Source: Aestuariibaculum lutulentum (lineage in GTDB: Bacteria; Bacteroidota; Bacteroidia; Flavobacteriales; Flavobacteriaceae). Taken from it: DNA of 64,000 bases. A program made the translations under genes and the position numbers. How positions within the stretch are numbered: position 1 is the stretch's first letter; each line of letters opens with the position of its first letter. The notes below the pieces were generated by a model, which saw only the letters and a program-made list of their open reading frames with translations, was not told where the DNA came from and did not search any database. This document shows, piece by piece, positions 54,931 through 63,651 of the stretch. The DNA is taken from the NCBI RefSeq assembly GCF_032926325.1, contig NZ_CP136709.1:3504501-3568500 (forward strand). The letters run 5' to 3'.

Positions 54931-56094
54931 CTAATTATTACTTCTTGAAATCCCAAGCGCTAAACCACGTAATTCTGCTAAACCACGTAAACGACCAATC
55001 GCCGTATAACCCGCATACGCTTTTTTGTTTTCTAAATCGCTTAGCATTTGGTGGCCGTGATCAGGACGCATTGGTAATTGTATATTTCTTTGTTTTTCTA
55101 CTTCTAAAACAGCTTTTACAACCTCGTACATATCGGTAGAACCGTCCAAGTGATTGTCCTCGTAAAAACTACCATCGTCTTCGCGTTTTACATTTCTAAG
55201 GTGTAAAAAGTGAATGCGATCGGCAAATTTTCTAATCATGCTTGGTAAATCGTTATCCGGATTTGCACCTAACGACCCGGTACAAAATGTGATGCCGTTT
55301 GACGGGCTATCGATAAAGTTTACTAAATCGGTTAAATCAGCTTCCGATTTAATGATACGCGGTAAGCCCATAATGTCCATTGGCGGATCGTCTGGATGAA
55401 TAGCCATAACAATGCCGTTCTCTTCACATACCGGAATGACTTCATTCAAGAAAAACGATAAATTCGCTTTTAAATCGGCGTGTGATAAGTTATCGTACTG
55501 GGCAATCATGTCTTTAAACACCGGAATCGTTAAATCATCAACTGTTCCTGGTAAGCCTTTTAAAACATTGTCTTCAAGTGCTTGTTTTTCTTCAGCAGAC
55601 ATGTCTGCAAAACGTGTCTCAGCTAAAGCCAGAATTTCAGAAGTATAAGCTTCCTCTACCCCTTCACGCTCCATGATGAATTTTTCGAAAACTGCCATTT
55701 CAACCTTATCGAAACGTAACGCCGTACTACCATCTTCTAATTTCCAGAACAGTTGTGTGCGTGTCCAGTCTAAAACCGGCATAAAATTATAACACACGTT
55801 TTTAATACCACAAGCCGCTACATTGCGTAAACTTTGCTTGTAGTTTTCTATACGTTGTAAATAATCGCCTTTGCGTAATTTGATGTTTTCGTGAATAGGA
55901 ATACTTTCGATAAAGCTCCATACTAAACCGGCATCTTCAATAAGTGTTTTTACTTTCTGAATTTCCTCAACTTCCCATACTTCACCGTTTGATACATGGT
56001 GTAAAGCTGTTACAACACCTGTTGCTCCTGCTTGTTTTATATCTGATAATTTTACAGAGTCTGAGACTCCAAACCATCTAAATGTTTCTTGCAT
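54931..56094 (-). CDS. uxuA: Mannonate dehydratase
   Basis: This 387-residue TIM-barrel enzyme dehydrates D-mannonate to 2-keto-3-deoxygluconate. Family motifs are MQETFRWFGVSDSVKLSDIKQAGATGVV, AIHPDDPP, FCTGSLGANPDNDLP, RIHFLHLRNV and MRPDHGHQM, with histidine and aspartate metal ligands in each. Length is standard. It lies 23 bases after the SDR gene, the pairing seen for fructuronate reductase plus UxuA. Confidence 0.96.
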   Translation of the reverse strand: MQETFRWFGVSDSVKLSDIKQAGATGVVTALHHVSNGEVWEVEEIQKVKTLIEDAGLVWSFIESIPIHENIKLRKGDYLQRIENYKQSLRNVAACGIKNVCYNFMPVLDWTRTQLFWKLEDGSTALRFDKVEMAVFEKFIMEREGVEEAYTSEILALAETRFADMSAEEKQALEDNVLKGLPGTVDDLTIPVFKDMIAQYDNLSHADLKANLSFFLNEVIPVCEENGIVMAIHPDDPPMDIMGLPRIIKSEADLTDLVNFIDSPSNGITFCTGSLGANPDNDLPSMIRKFADRIHFLHLRNVKREDDGSFYEDNHLDGSTDMYEVVKAVLEVEKQRNIQLPMRPDHGHQMLSDLENKKAYAGYTAIGRLRGLAELRGLALGISRSNN

Positions 56095-56117
56095 TTTCTT
56101 TTAAATCTGAATAAAAA

Positions 56118-56930
56118 TTAAACCCCACTAAACGCGCTAAATCCACCATCAACAGGAATAACAATTCCGGTCACAAATTTTGAGGCATCAGAACATAAAT
56201 AATGTAATGCTCCGTGCAACTCGTCAGCTTCACCAAAGCGTTTCATTGGCGTATTGTTTATGATTGTATTACCTCTATCTGTGTAACTTCCGTCTTCATT
56301 TAACAATAAAGCTCGGTTTTGGTTTCCAATAAAAAATCCTGGTGCAATAGCATTAACTCGTAAGCCATCTCCGTATTTTGTGGCTAACTCTACCGCCAAC
56401 CATTTAGTATAATTATCAATTGCAGCTTTTGATGCTGAATAACCTGCTACACGCGTGATGGCTCTGTCGGCAGCCATTGAAGAAATATTGATAATCACTC
56501 CCGATTTGCTCTTTACCATTTCCTTACCAAAAACGATAGAAGGAATAATACTTCCAAATAAATTTAAATCGACAACCTTTTTAAAGTCATCCATATTAAT
56601 ATCGAAAAATGATTGTGTTGGTCCAACAGTCGCCCCAGGCATATTGCCGCCTGCCGCATTAATAAGCACATCAATTTTTCCATATTTTGCGATAACCGCA
56701 TCAGATACGTCCTGAAGACTTGTCTCGTCGACAACATTGCATAAATACCCATCAACTTTTTTGCTAATAGATTTCATGCGCTCAACAGTTGCATCTACAG
56801 TTTCTTGTTTGTAATGTAATATAATTACTGTAGCTCCCTGATGTAATAGATATTCGGCCATACTACCCCCTAAAACACCGCCACCTCCGGTAACAAGAAC
56901 TACTTTGTCTTGTAAATTGAATAAGTTCAT
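56118..56930 (-). CDS. SDR oxidoreductase, probable D-mannonate/fructuronate reductase
   Basis: This 270-residue SDR has TGGGGVLG at 14-21 for cofactor, NAAG at 91-94, and the catalytic S151, Y164, K168 (YSASK). The sequence is closer to UxuB-type SDR enzymes (YjmF of Bacillus) that sit beside UxuA than to classical KduD. It should interconvert fructuronate and mannonate, or reduce 2,5-diketo-3-deoxygluconate; the assay is needed to choose. It is the promoter-proximal gene of the minus-strand operon. Confidence 0.85.
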   Translation of the reverse strand: MNLFNLQDKVVLVTGGGGVLGGSMAEYLLHQGATVIILHYKQETVDATVERMKSISKKVDGYLCNVVDETSLQDVSDAVIAKYGKIDVLINAAGGNMPGATVGPTQSFFDINMDDFKKVVDLNLFGSIIPSIVFGKEMVKSKSGVIINISSMAADRAITRVAGYSASKAAIDNYTKWLAVELATKYGDGLRVNAIAPGFFIGNQNRALLLNEDGSYTDRGNTIINNTPMKRFGEADELHGALHYLCSDASKFVTGIVIPVDGGFSAFSGV

Positions 56931-56967
56931 TTATTGTTATGAATAATTAAAATCATGATGAGAATAG

Positions 56968-56975
56968 CAAATTTA
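56968..56975 (-). promoter_or_regulatory. -7 box for the SDR-uxuA-lutABC operon
   Basis: On the minus strand TAAATTTG fits TAnnTTTG exactly, 38 bases upstream of the SDR ATG. Confidence 0.55.
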
Positions 56976-56992
56976 AGCATATACATTACAAT

Positions 56993-57014
56993 TACTGTAC
57001 TGCACTGTACTGTT
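56993..57014 (-). promoter_or_regulatory. AACAGTACAGT operator for the SDR-uxuA-lutABC operon
   Basis: The minus strand reads AACAGTACAGTGCAGTACAG and continues TA: four 5-base steps of CAGTA type. Its first base lies 39 bases from the first base of the -7 box at 56975. The mirror element serves rhaEW. The 319-base divergent region (56931-57249) otherwise shows only AT-rich sequence and no ORF. Confidence 0.6.
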
Positions 57015-57178
57015 TCTTCTTTTTTTTTAAAATAACTACAAGAATAATTATTTCTTTAAATTTTTGACAATCAAAAAACAAAGAACTAACAATATCACAT
57101 AATAAAACATCTAAAATTATAACAATAATGCTGTTTTGTTTATAAATAAATATCAATTCGATAAAATTTTATTCAAAT

Positions 57179-57195
57179 AACAGTACAGTACAGGA
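57179..57195 (+). promoter_or_regulatory. AACAGTACAGT operator for the rhamnose aldolase operon
   Basis: AACAGTACAGTACAGGA (CAGTA repeated at 57181 and 57186, then CAGGA) repeats the motif of the divergent operon in mirror orientation, with the same 39-base distance to its own -7 box at 57218. Confidence 0.6.
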
Positions 57196-57217
57196 TAGAA
57201 AGCATATTCTATTCGTT

Positions 57218-57225
57218 TAATTTTG
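57218..57225 (+). promoter_or_regulatory. -7 box for the rhamnose aldolase operon
   Basis: TAATTTTG fits TAnnTTTG exactly. It covers the TTG at 57223, which is therefore not the start codon. Confidence 0.55.
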
Positions 57226-57249
57226 AGTTCAAATATTTTAAAAATTCTC

Positions 57250-59355
57250 ATGAATACACTTGAAAAACAATTTAAATACGTAGATTATCTTTGGGATGAC
57301 AAGAAGGCTGAAAGCTTAGGTGACGACCAGGTTGCTTTATTTTTATACCGTTCAAATATATTAGGTGCAGACCTTAGAATTACCAACTATGGTGGTGGTA
57401 ATACTAGTTGTAAAACCATTGAAAAAGATCCGTTAACCAATGCTGAAGTTGAAGTGATGTGGGTTAAAGGTTCTGGTGGAGATATTGGTACCTTAACACG
57501 CTCTGGTATTGCTGGATTATACACCGAAAGATTACGCGATTTAAAAAATGTATATGGAGGTTTAGCAGATGAAGATCGTATGGTTGGGTTATTTAACCAC
57601 TGTATTTATGATTTAGACAGTAAAGCACCATCTATTGATACGCCGCTTCACGGTTTATTACCTTTTAAACATATCGACCACTTACACCCAGATGCTCTTA
57701 TTGCTGTTGCTGCTGCAAAAGACAGCGAAAAAGTAACCAAAGAAATTTGGGGAGACACTATGGGATGGGTGCCTTGGCAACGTCCTGGTTTCGATTTAGG
57801 TTTACAATTAGAAAAATGTTTAGCTGACAACCCTGGAATTAGAGGTATCGTTTTAGGTAGCCACGGTTTATTTACTTGGGGAGATACATCTTACGAATGT
57901 TATATGAACAGTTTAGAAGTTATTGAAATGGCTTCTGAATACATCAATAAAAAGATTGAAGAAAAAGGATCTGTTTTTGGTGGACAAAAAGTAGAAAGCT
58001 TACCACAGGAAGAGCGTTTAGAAAAAGCTGCGCAATTAATGCCGTTATTAAGAGGTTTATGTTCTTCTGAAAACAGAATGATTGGTCACTTTGCTGACAG
58101 CGATGTGGTAATGGAATACATTAACAGTAACGATCTTGAGCGTTTAGCGCCAATGGGAACCTCTTGTCCAGACCACTTCTTACGTACAAAAATTCAACCT
58201 TTAGTATTAACATTAGATCCTAAAGAAGATTTATCAGATGCTGAAGCTGTGCTTGCTAAATTAGAGCCTGCTTTCGAACAATACAGACAAGAATACGCAG
58301 ATTATTACAATACTTGTAAAAGAGATAACAGCCCGGCAATGCGTGATCCAAACCCGGTAATTATTATTTACCCTGGTGTTGGTATGTTCAGTTTCTCGAA
58401 AGACAAACAAACAACACGTGTAGCAAGTGAATTCTACATCAACGCGATTAATGTAATGCGTGGTGCTGAAGCGATTACAGAATATACGTCTTTACCAAGA
58501 CAGGAAGCTTTCGATATCGAGTACTGGTTATTAGAAGAAGCTAAATTACAACGTATGCCAAAAGAAAAACCATTATCTCGAAAAGTAGCCTTTGTTACTG
58601 GTGCAGGTGGTGGAATTGGTAAAGCTATCGCTGATAAATTAGCTGAAGAAGGTGCTAACGTTGTATTAACAGATATTAACGAAGAAAGCTTAAAAGTAGC
58701 ACATGCAACTTACAAACGTGACGTGTCTACTTACGCTGTATGTGACGTTACCGATACTGAATCTATTGCTTCTGCTTACAAAAAAGCATGTTTAGAGTTT
58801 GGTGGTGTTGATATCGTGGTACACAGTGCTGGTTTAGCAATCTCTAAATCTTTAGAAGACACAACTGACAAAGACTGGAATATTTTACAAAGCATCTTAG
58901 TAAAAGGGCAATTCGATTTAGCAAAACAATTTGCAGCGATTGCTCGTCAACAAAACTTAGGAGGTGATTATATCGCCATAGCAAGTAAAAACGGTTTAGT
59001 TGCTGGGCCAAATAACGTTGCTTACGGTACAGCTAAAGCTGCACAACAACACATGGTACGATTATTAGCAGCTGAGTTAGCTAAAGATAAAGTACGTGTG
59101 AACACCGTAAACCCTGATGGTGTTATTGTTGGAAGTAAAATCTGGGAAGGTGCTTGGGCCGAAGGTCGTGCTAAAGCAAACGGAATCACCGTTGAAGAAC
59201 TTCCTGCATTTTATGCAAAAAGAAATTTATTAAACGAAATCATTACTCCTGCTGATATTGCTAACGGTGTTTTTACATTCGTAGGTATCTTAGATAAATC
59301 AACAGGAAACATTATAAATGTAGATGGCGGTATGGCTAATGCATTTGTAAGATAA
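57250..59355 (+). CDS. Bifunctional rhamnulose-1-phosphate aldolase / lactaldehyde dehydrogenase
   Basis: This 701-residue fusion (RhaEW/YuxG type) has an N-terminal class II aldolase: GGGNTS at 48-53, the His pair H144/H146 (HLHPD) and H205 (GSHG). These bind zinc and cleave rhamnulose-1-phosphate to DHAP plus L-lactaldehyde. A C-terminal SDR domain (TGAGGGIG at 450-457, S579, Y592, K596) would oxidise L-lactaldehyde to L-lactate. The ATG at 57250 is chosen because the longer TTG frame lies in the promoter. It is the first gene of the plus-strand branch, followed by a terminator-like hairpin. Confidence 0.93.
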   Translation: MNTLEKQFKYVDYLWDDKKAESLGDDQVALFLYRSNILGADLRITNYGGGNTSCKTIEKDPLTNAEVEVMWVKGSGGDIGTLTRSGIAGLYTERLRDLKNVYGGLADEDRMVGLFNHCIYDLDSKAPSIDTPLHGLLPFKHIDHLHPDALIAVAAAKDSEKVTKEIWGDTMGWVPWQRPGFDLGLQLEKCLADNPGIRGIVLGSHGLFTWGDTSYECYMNSLEVIEMASEYINKKIEEKGSVFGGQKVESLPQEERLEKAAQLMPLLRGLCSSENRMIGHFADSDVVMEYINSNDLERLAPMGTSCPDHFLRTKIQPLVLTLDPKEDLSDAEAVLAKLEPAFEQYRQEYADYYNTCKRDNSPAMRDPNPVIIIYPGVGMFSFSKDKQTTRVASEFYINAINVMRGAEAITEYTSLPRQEAFDIEYWLLEEAKLQRMPKEKPLSRKVAFVTGAGGGIGKAIADKLAEEGANVVLTDINEESLKVAHATYKRDVSTYAVCDVTDTESIASAYKKACLEFGGVDIVVHSAGLAISKSLEDTTDKDWNILQSILVKGQFDLAKQFAAIARQQNLGGDYIAIASKNGLVAGPNNVAYGTAKAAQQHMVRLLAAELAKDKVRVNTVNPDGVIVGSKIWEGAWAEGRAKANGITVEELPAFYAKRNLLNEIITPADIANGVFTFVGILDKSTGNIINVDGGMANAFVR

Positions 59356-59377
59356 ACGATAGTTAGTTTTAGTTTGT

Positions 59378-59423
59378 AAAAACTTCCATAGCATAGTTGA
59401 ATATCTATGGGAGTTTTTTTTTC
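59378..59423 (+). terminator. Terminator after the bifunctional aldolase
   Basis: AAAACTTCCATAG and CTATGGGAGTTTT make a stem with one G:U pair, a 13-base loop and a T-run of nine or more bases. It may set the ratio of the aldolase to the downstream isomerase operon. Confidence 0.7.
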
Positions 59424-59571
59424 AATTTCAGATACTTCATTTTCTTTATTCACTTAGTAAAAAAATGATTGTATCTTGTAGTAACCAATTACAATTAAAG
59501 ACATGAAACAAGTTTAAATTTTATCATTTTTAAATTCTTCAAGTAGAAATGATTAAAATTTATGCGAGTTC

Positions 59572-59585
59572 TTGAATGCATTCAA
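59572..59585 (+). promoter_or_regulatory. 14-bp palindrome upstream of rhaI
   Basis: TTGAATGCATTCAA is a perfect palindrome, 38 bases before the rhaI start. A related half-match TTGAACATTCAG follows at 59591. Together they look like operator sites independent of the AACAGTACAGT motif. Confidence 0.45.
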
Positions 59586-59623
59586 ATTTTTTGAACATTC
59601 AGATAACAAAAAATTTTTAACAG

Positions 59624-60904
59624 ATGAAAATATCACAAAACCACATTCAGGACACGAATAAATCTGGTTTACAATCACACAAGGAAAATTTCGATTTTTT
59701 AGCAAACAACCTTTCTAAAAAAGGAGCTAATGTAGAAGCAATTGTAAGTAAATTAAAAGACTTTCAAGTAGCTATTCCAAGTTGGGCTTTAGGTGCTGGA
59801 GGAACACGTTTCGGACGTTTTTCTTTTTACGGTGAGCCTTCAAGTTTAGAACAAAAAATTCAGGATATCGGGTTAATTCACTCGTTAACACAAACAGCTG
59901 GAGCGGTGTCATTACACATTCCTTGGGATATCCCACAAGATTACGCTGCGGTTAAAGAATTAGCTAACGGATTAAACATTAAATTCGATGCAGTTAACTC
60001 GAACACATTCCAAGACCAAAAAGATGCTAAGGAAACTTATAAATACGGATCGTTAAGCAATACCAGCGAAGCAGTAAGACAACAAGCAATTCAACATAAC
60101 TTAGATGTTATCAATATAGGAAACCAGTTAGGATCGAAAAGTTTAACAGTATGGTTAGCTGATGGGTCTTGTTTCCCTGGGCAAAATAATTTCCAAACGG
60201 CTTTACAAAATACAGAAAACAGTCTTAAAGAAATCTACAAAGGGTTGCCTGCGGACTGGAGTATGTTAATCGAGTACAAACCTTACGAACCTAATTTCTA
60301 CAGCACGGTTATCCAGGATTGGGGAACATCGTTTATGTTAGCTAATGCTTGTGGAGAAAAAGCCTATTCGTTAGTAGATTTAGGTCACCACTTACCAAAT
60401 AGTAACATCGAACAAATTGTTTCTGTGTTAATGTTAAAAGGTAAATTAGGAGGATTCCACTTTAACGATAGTAAATACGGTGACGACGATTTAACCGTTG
60501 GAAGTATTAAGCCTTATGCCTTATTCTTAATTTTCAACGAATTGGTTTACGGTATGCAAAACAATCCTCAAAACCCTGATTTAGCCTGGATGATTGATGC
60601 GAGCCACAACGTAAAAGATCCGTTAGAAGATTTAATCCAATCGTTAGAAGCTATTCAGGAAGCTTACGCTAAAGCCTTATTAGTTGATCAAGCTGAATTA
60701 AAAGCAGCGCAATTAAACAACGACGTTGTGAAGTGTCAGGAAATTTTACAAGACGCCTACAGAACCGATGTTCGTCCGCTTTTAGCTGAAGCAAGACGTT
60801 TGGCTGGTGGTGCTTTAAGCCCGATTAACGCTTACCGCGCCTTAGGTGTTAGAGATACATTAATTGAAGAAAGAGGAAAACACACTGTAGCAACAGGATT
60901 ATAA
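59624..60904 (+). CDS. rhaI: L-rhamnose isomerase
   Basis: This 426-residue TIM-barrel sugar isomerase interconverts L-rhamnose and L-rhamnulose. It belongs to the Pseudomonas-type RhaI group rather than the E. coli RhaA group. Metal-site motifs are IEYKPYEP with E217, LVDLGHH, and FHFNDSKYGDDD at about 278-289. The sequence PSWALGAGGTRFGRF near 50-64 is a family hallmark. It is followed by the kinase gene with only 4 bases between, so both are one unit. Confidence 0.93.
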   Translation: MKISQNHIQDTNKSGLQSHKENFDFLANNLSKKGANVEAIVSKLKDFQVAIPSWALGAGGTRFGRFSFYGEPSSLEQKIQDIGLIHSLTQTAGAVSLHIPWDIPQDYAAVKELANGLNIKFDAVNSNTFQDQKDAKETYKYGSLSNTSEAVRQQAIQHNLDVINIGNQLGSKSLTVWLADGSCFPGQNNFQTALQNTENSLKEIYKGLPADWSMLIEYKPYEPNFYSTVIQDWGTSFMLANACGEKAYSLVDLGHHLPNSNIEQIVSVLMLKGKLGGFHFNDSKYGDDDLTVGSIKPYALFLIFNELVYGMQNNPQNPDLAWMIDASHNVKDPLEDLIQSLEAIQEAYAKALLVDQAELKAAQLNNDVVKCQEILQDAYRTDVRPLLAEARRLAGGALSPINAYRALGVRDTLIEERGKHTVATGL

Positions 60905-60908
60905 GAGT

Positions 60909-62279
60909 ATGATAGATGTAACTGCTGTATTTGATATAGGAAAAACCAATAAAAAATTCTTCCTATTCGATAAAGACTACAAGGAAGTTTATAAAGAATA
61001 TACGAGTTTCGAGGAAATTGAAGATGAAGATGGTCATCCTACCGAAAATTTAGAAGCGCTTCAAAACTGGTTAAAAAGTGTTTTTCAAAACATTTTAGAC
61101 GCTCAGGAGTTTAATGTAAAAGCCATAAACTTTTCAACTTACGGCGCAAGTTTTGTACATATAGATGAAAATGGCGAAGTATTAACGCCGCTTTACAACT
61201 ATACAAAGCCTTTAGATCAGGAAGTTGTTGATTCATTTTTAGATAAATACGGCCCTAAAGAGGAGTTTTTAAAAACTACCGGGTGTTTCGATTTAAGTTT
61301 ATTAAATTCAGGTTTACAATTGTACTGGTTAAAGTACAGTAAACCTGAAATATTCAAAAAAATTAAATACTCGTTACATCTACCACAATACTTAAGTTAT
61401 GTGTTTACCGGAATTCCATTAAGCGAATACACCAGTATTGGCTGCCATACCGCACTATGGGATTACGCAAAAAAAGATTACCACGAGTGGGTATACAAAG
61501 AAGAATTACACCATATTCTTCCAACCATTGTTTCTACCGAAACAAGCATAAATATGAACTATAATGGACGACGCATTAAAATTGGTGTTGGTATTCACGA
61601 TAGTTCTTCTGCTCTATTACCTTACGTACGAAGCATTAAAAAGAAATTTGTCTTGGTATCAACAGGTACATGGAGCATTACCTTAAATCCGTTTGCAGAT
61701 CATCCAATTATTGAAGACACAAAAGATAAGGATTCAATAAATTACATGCGTATTAACGGAAAACCAGTTAAAGCAACGCGTTTATTTTTAGGTAACGAAT
61801 ATAAAATTCAGGTTAGTAAGCTTCATAAACATTATAACGTTCCTGAAGATACTCATCGTCATATCAAATTCAATTACGAGATTTATACAGAAATCGTAAA
61901 CGATTTTGAACACATGTTTAAGTGGGAAAGTCTGTCTTCAAAAGATATGCCTGCCGAGACAAAACTGCCATACAAAGATTTTGAGGAAGCCTTCCATCAG
62001 TTAATGATTGAGCTGGTTGAACTTCAAATTAAGAGTATAAAAGATGTTATAGGCGACGAGGAAATCAAACGTTTATATGTTGACGGAGGTTTTAGCGACA
62101 ACGATTTATTCATAAAACTGTTATCGCATAATTTCAGAAATATGAAACTAAGGACCACCGATTCTTCACTGGGATCGGCTTTAGGTGCTGCGATTTCTAT
62201 TTCCGATAGCAAACTGAATTCTAAATTTCTGAAAAAGAACTACTCGTTAAAAAAACACGTACCGTTTATCATCAGTTAA
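60909..62279 (+). CDS. FGGY-family carbohydrate kinase, probable rhamnulokinase
   Basis: This 456-residue kinase has the phosphate-1 motif DIGKTNKK at 9-16 and, near the C-terminus, the adenosine-binding LYVDGGFSDNDLF. Family FGGY_N and FGGY_C domains fill the length. From its position directly after rhaI it should phosphorylate L-rhamnulose at O1. The sequence is distant from E. coli RhaB, so the substrate is inferred from context. Confidence 0.88.
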   Translation: MIDVTAVFDIGKTNKKFFLFDKDYKEVYKEYTSFEEIEDEDGHPTENLEALQNWLKSVFQNILDAQEFNVKAINFSTYGASFVHIDENGEVLTPLYNYTKPLDQEVVDSFLDKYGPKEEFLKTTGCFDLSLLNSGLQLYWLKYSKPEIFKKIKYSLHLPQYLSYVFTGIPLSEYTSIGCHTALWDYAKKDYHEWVYKEELHHILPTIVSTETSINMNYNGRRIKIGVGIHDSSSALLPYVRSIKKKFVLVSTGTWSITLNPFADHPIIEDTKDKDSINYMRINGKPVKATRLFLGNEYKIQVSKLHKHYNVPEDTHRHIKFNYEIYTEIVNDFEHMFKWESLSSKDMPAETKLPYKDFEEAFHQLMIELVELQIKSIKDVIGDEEIKRLYVDGGFSDNDLFIKLLSHNFRNMKLRTTDSSLGSALGAAISISDSKLNSKFLKKNYSLKKHVPFIIS

Positions 62280-62335
62280 CCTAAACTTATAGCTTGTTAT
62301 GTTTTAATATTTGCCTAACATTAAATTAAATCTAT

Positions 62336-63625
62336 ATGGCCTCAAAATTAAATTTGGAGCACCCCAGAGATCAGATTACAAAAATTATTAGTCGAATCTA
62401 CAAAAGGGGCATGACGACCACTTCGGGTGGTAATATTTCTATCATCGATGACAACGGTGATATATGGGTAACACCTTCAGCAATCGATAAAGGATCGCTA
62501 AAAGCATCAGATATTATTTGCGTCAGGAAGGATGGTACCGTGGTTGGTAAACACAAACCGTCGTCGGAGTTTCCTTTTCATAAAGCCATATATGATATTA
62601 GGCCAGATATTAAATCGGTAATCCATGCACATCCACCAGCGTTGGTTTCTTTCAGCATTGTTCGCCAAATACCAAATACCAATATCATTTCACAAGCTAA
62701 ACACGTTTGCGGACCTATTGGTTATGCGCCTTACGAATTGCCTGGAAGTCATAAATTAGGAGATGTTATTGCTGAAGAATTTAAAAAAGGATTTAAAGCA
62801 GTTATCATGGAAAACCACGGAACTGTTTTAGGTGGAAGCGATTTAAATGATGCTTTCGAGCGCTTTGAAGCTTTAGAGCTGTGTGCTCGCACCATTTTAT
62901 ACGGATCTCAAATTGGCACGCCCAATTACCTCACAGATGAACAGATAGAACAGTTTGAATCACAAACCCAATCGACACTTCCTGAAATGGCTGCAACCGA
63001 GTATCCATCGGATGAAGTTGAAAAGCGTTTAGAGATTTGTAACATCGTAAAACGTTCTTGTGAACAAGGTTTAATGATAAGCTCTTACGGAACCGTTTCT
63101 ATGCGCTGGAAAGGGGATGATTTCCTAATTACCCCTACTCACGTAAATCGTTGGGATATGGCTATTGAAGATATTGTTCAAATTAAAGACGGACAACGAG
63201 AAGCTGGTAAAAACCCTAGTCGAGCGACATGGATACATCAGGAAATCTATAAACGTAATCCGAAGGTGAATTCCATTATCATGACGCAATCGCCTTATTT
63301 AATGGCATTCTCGGTGACTAAATCGTATTTAAACGTGAGAACCATTCCGGAAAGCTGGATCTTTTTACAGGATATACCAATGGTGGAATACGGTACGCAT
63401 TTTAAAGCGAATAACAACTCTCAGATTATCGACGATTGTACAACAGCTTTAATTATTGAAAACGATTCTGTGATTGTTACGGGCGATAAATTATTACAAA
63501 CATTCGACTACCTTGAAGTTGCCGAATTTAGTGCTAAATCTATTGTTTTAGGAACTTCTTTAGGTAATATGGTGCCTATTAACGACGATCAGGTAGAAGA
63601 ATTAAGAAAGAAATTTTTAACATAA
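62336..63625 (+). CDS. Tandem class II aldolase/adducin protein, second domain degenerate
   Basis: This 429-residue protein has two class II aldolase domains. Domain 1 (about 10-195) keeps all expected residues: SGGNIS at 30-35, E78 in SSEFPFH, H97 and H99 in HAHP, and H161 in ENHG. Domain 2 (about 228-420) has the same fold pattern, but its HAH is replaced by MTQSP at 316-320 and its NHG by ENDS, so it probably does not bind zinc. The substrate is unknown; a phosphorylated deoxysugar or an L-fuculose-like phosphate is plausible. It lies 56 bases after the kinase. Confidence 0.85.
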   Translation: MASKLNLEHPRDQITKIISRIYKRGMTTTSGGNISIIDDNGDIWVTPSAIDKGSLKASDIICVRKDGTVVGKHKPSSEFPFHKAIYDIRPDIKSVIHAHPPALVSFSIVRQIPNTNIISQAKHVCGPIGYAPYELPGSHKLGDVIAEEFKKGFKAVIMENHGTVLGGSDLNDAFERFEALELCARTILYGSQIGTPNYLTDEQIEQFESQTQSTLPEMAATEYPSDEVEKRLEICNIVKRSCEQGLMISSYGTVSMRWKGDDFLITPTHVNRWDMAIEDIVQIKDGQREAGKNPSRATWIHQEIYKRNPKVNSIIMTQSPYLMAFSVTKSYLNVRTIPESWIFLQDIPMVEYGTHFKANNNSQIIDDCTTALIIENDSVIVTGDKLLQTFDYLEVAEFSAKSIVLGTSLGNMVPINDDQVEELRKKFLT

Positions 63626-63651
63626 ATAAACAATTAACTAAACTAACATAT

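Noticed and set aside
57223..57249. TTG start for the bifunctional aldolase
   Set aside because: The TTG lies inside a perfect TAnnTTTG promoter box; the ATG at 57250 gives the normal N-terminus.
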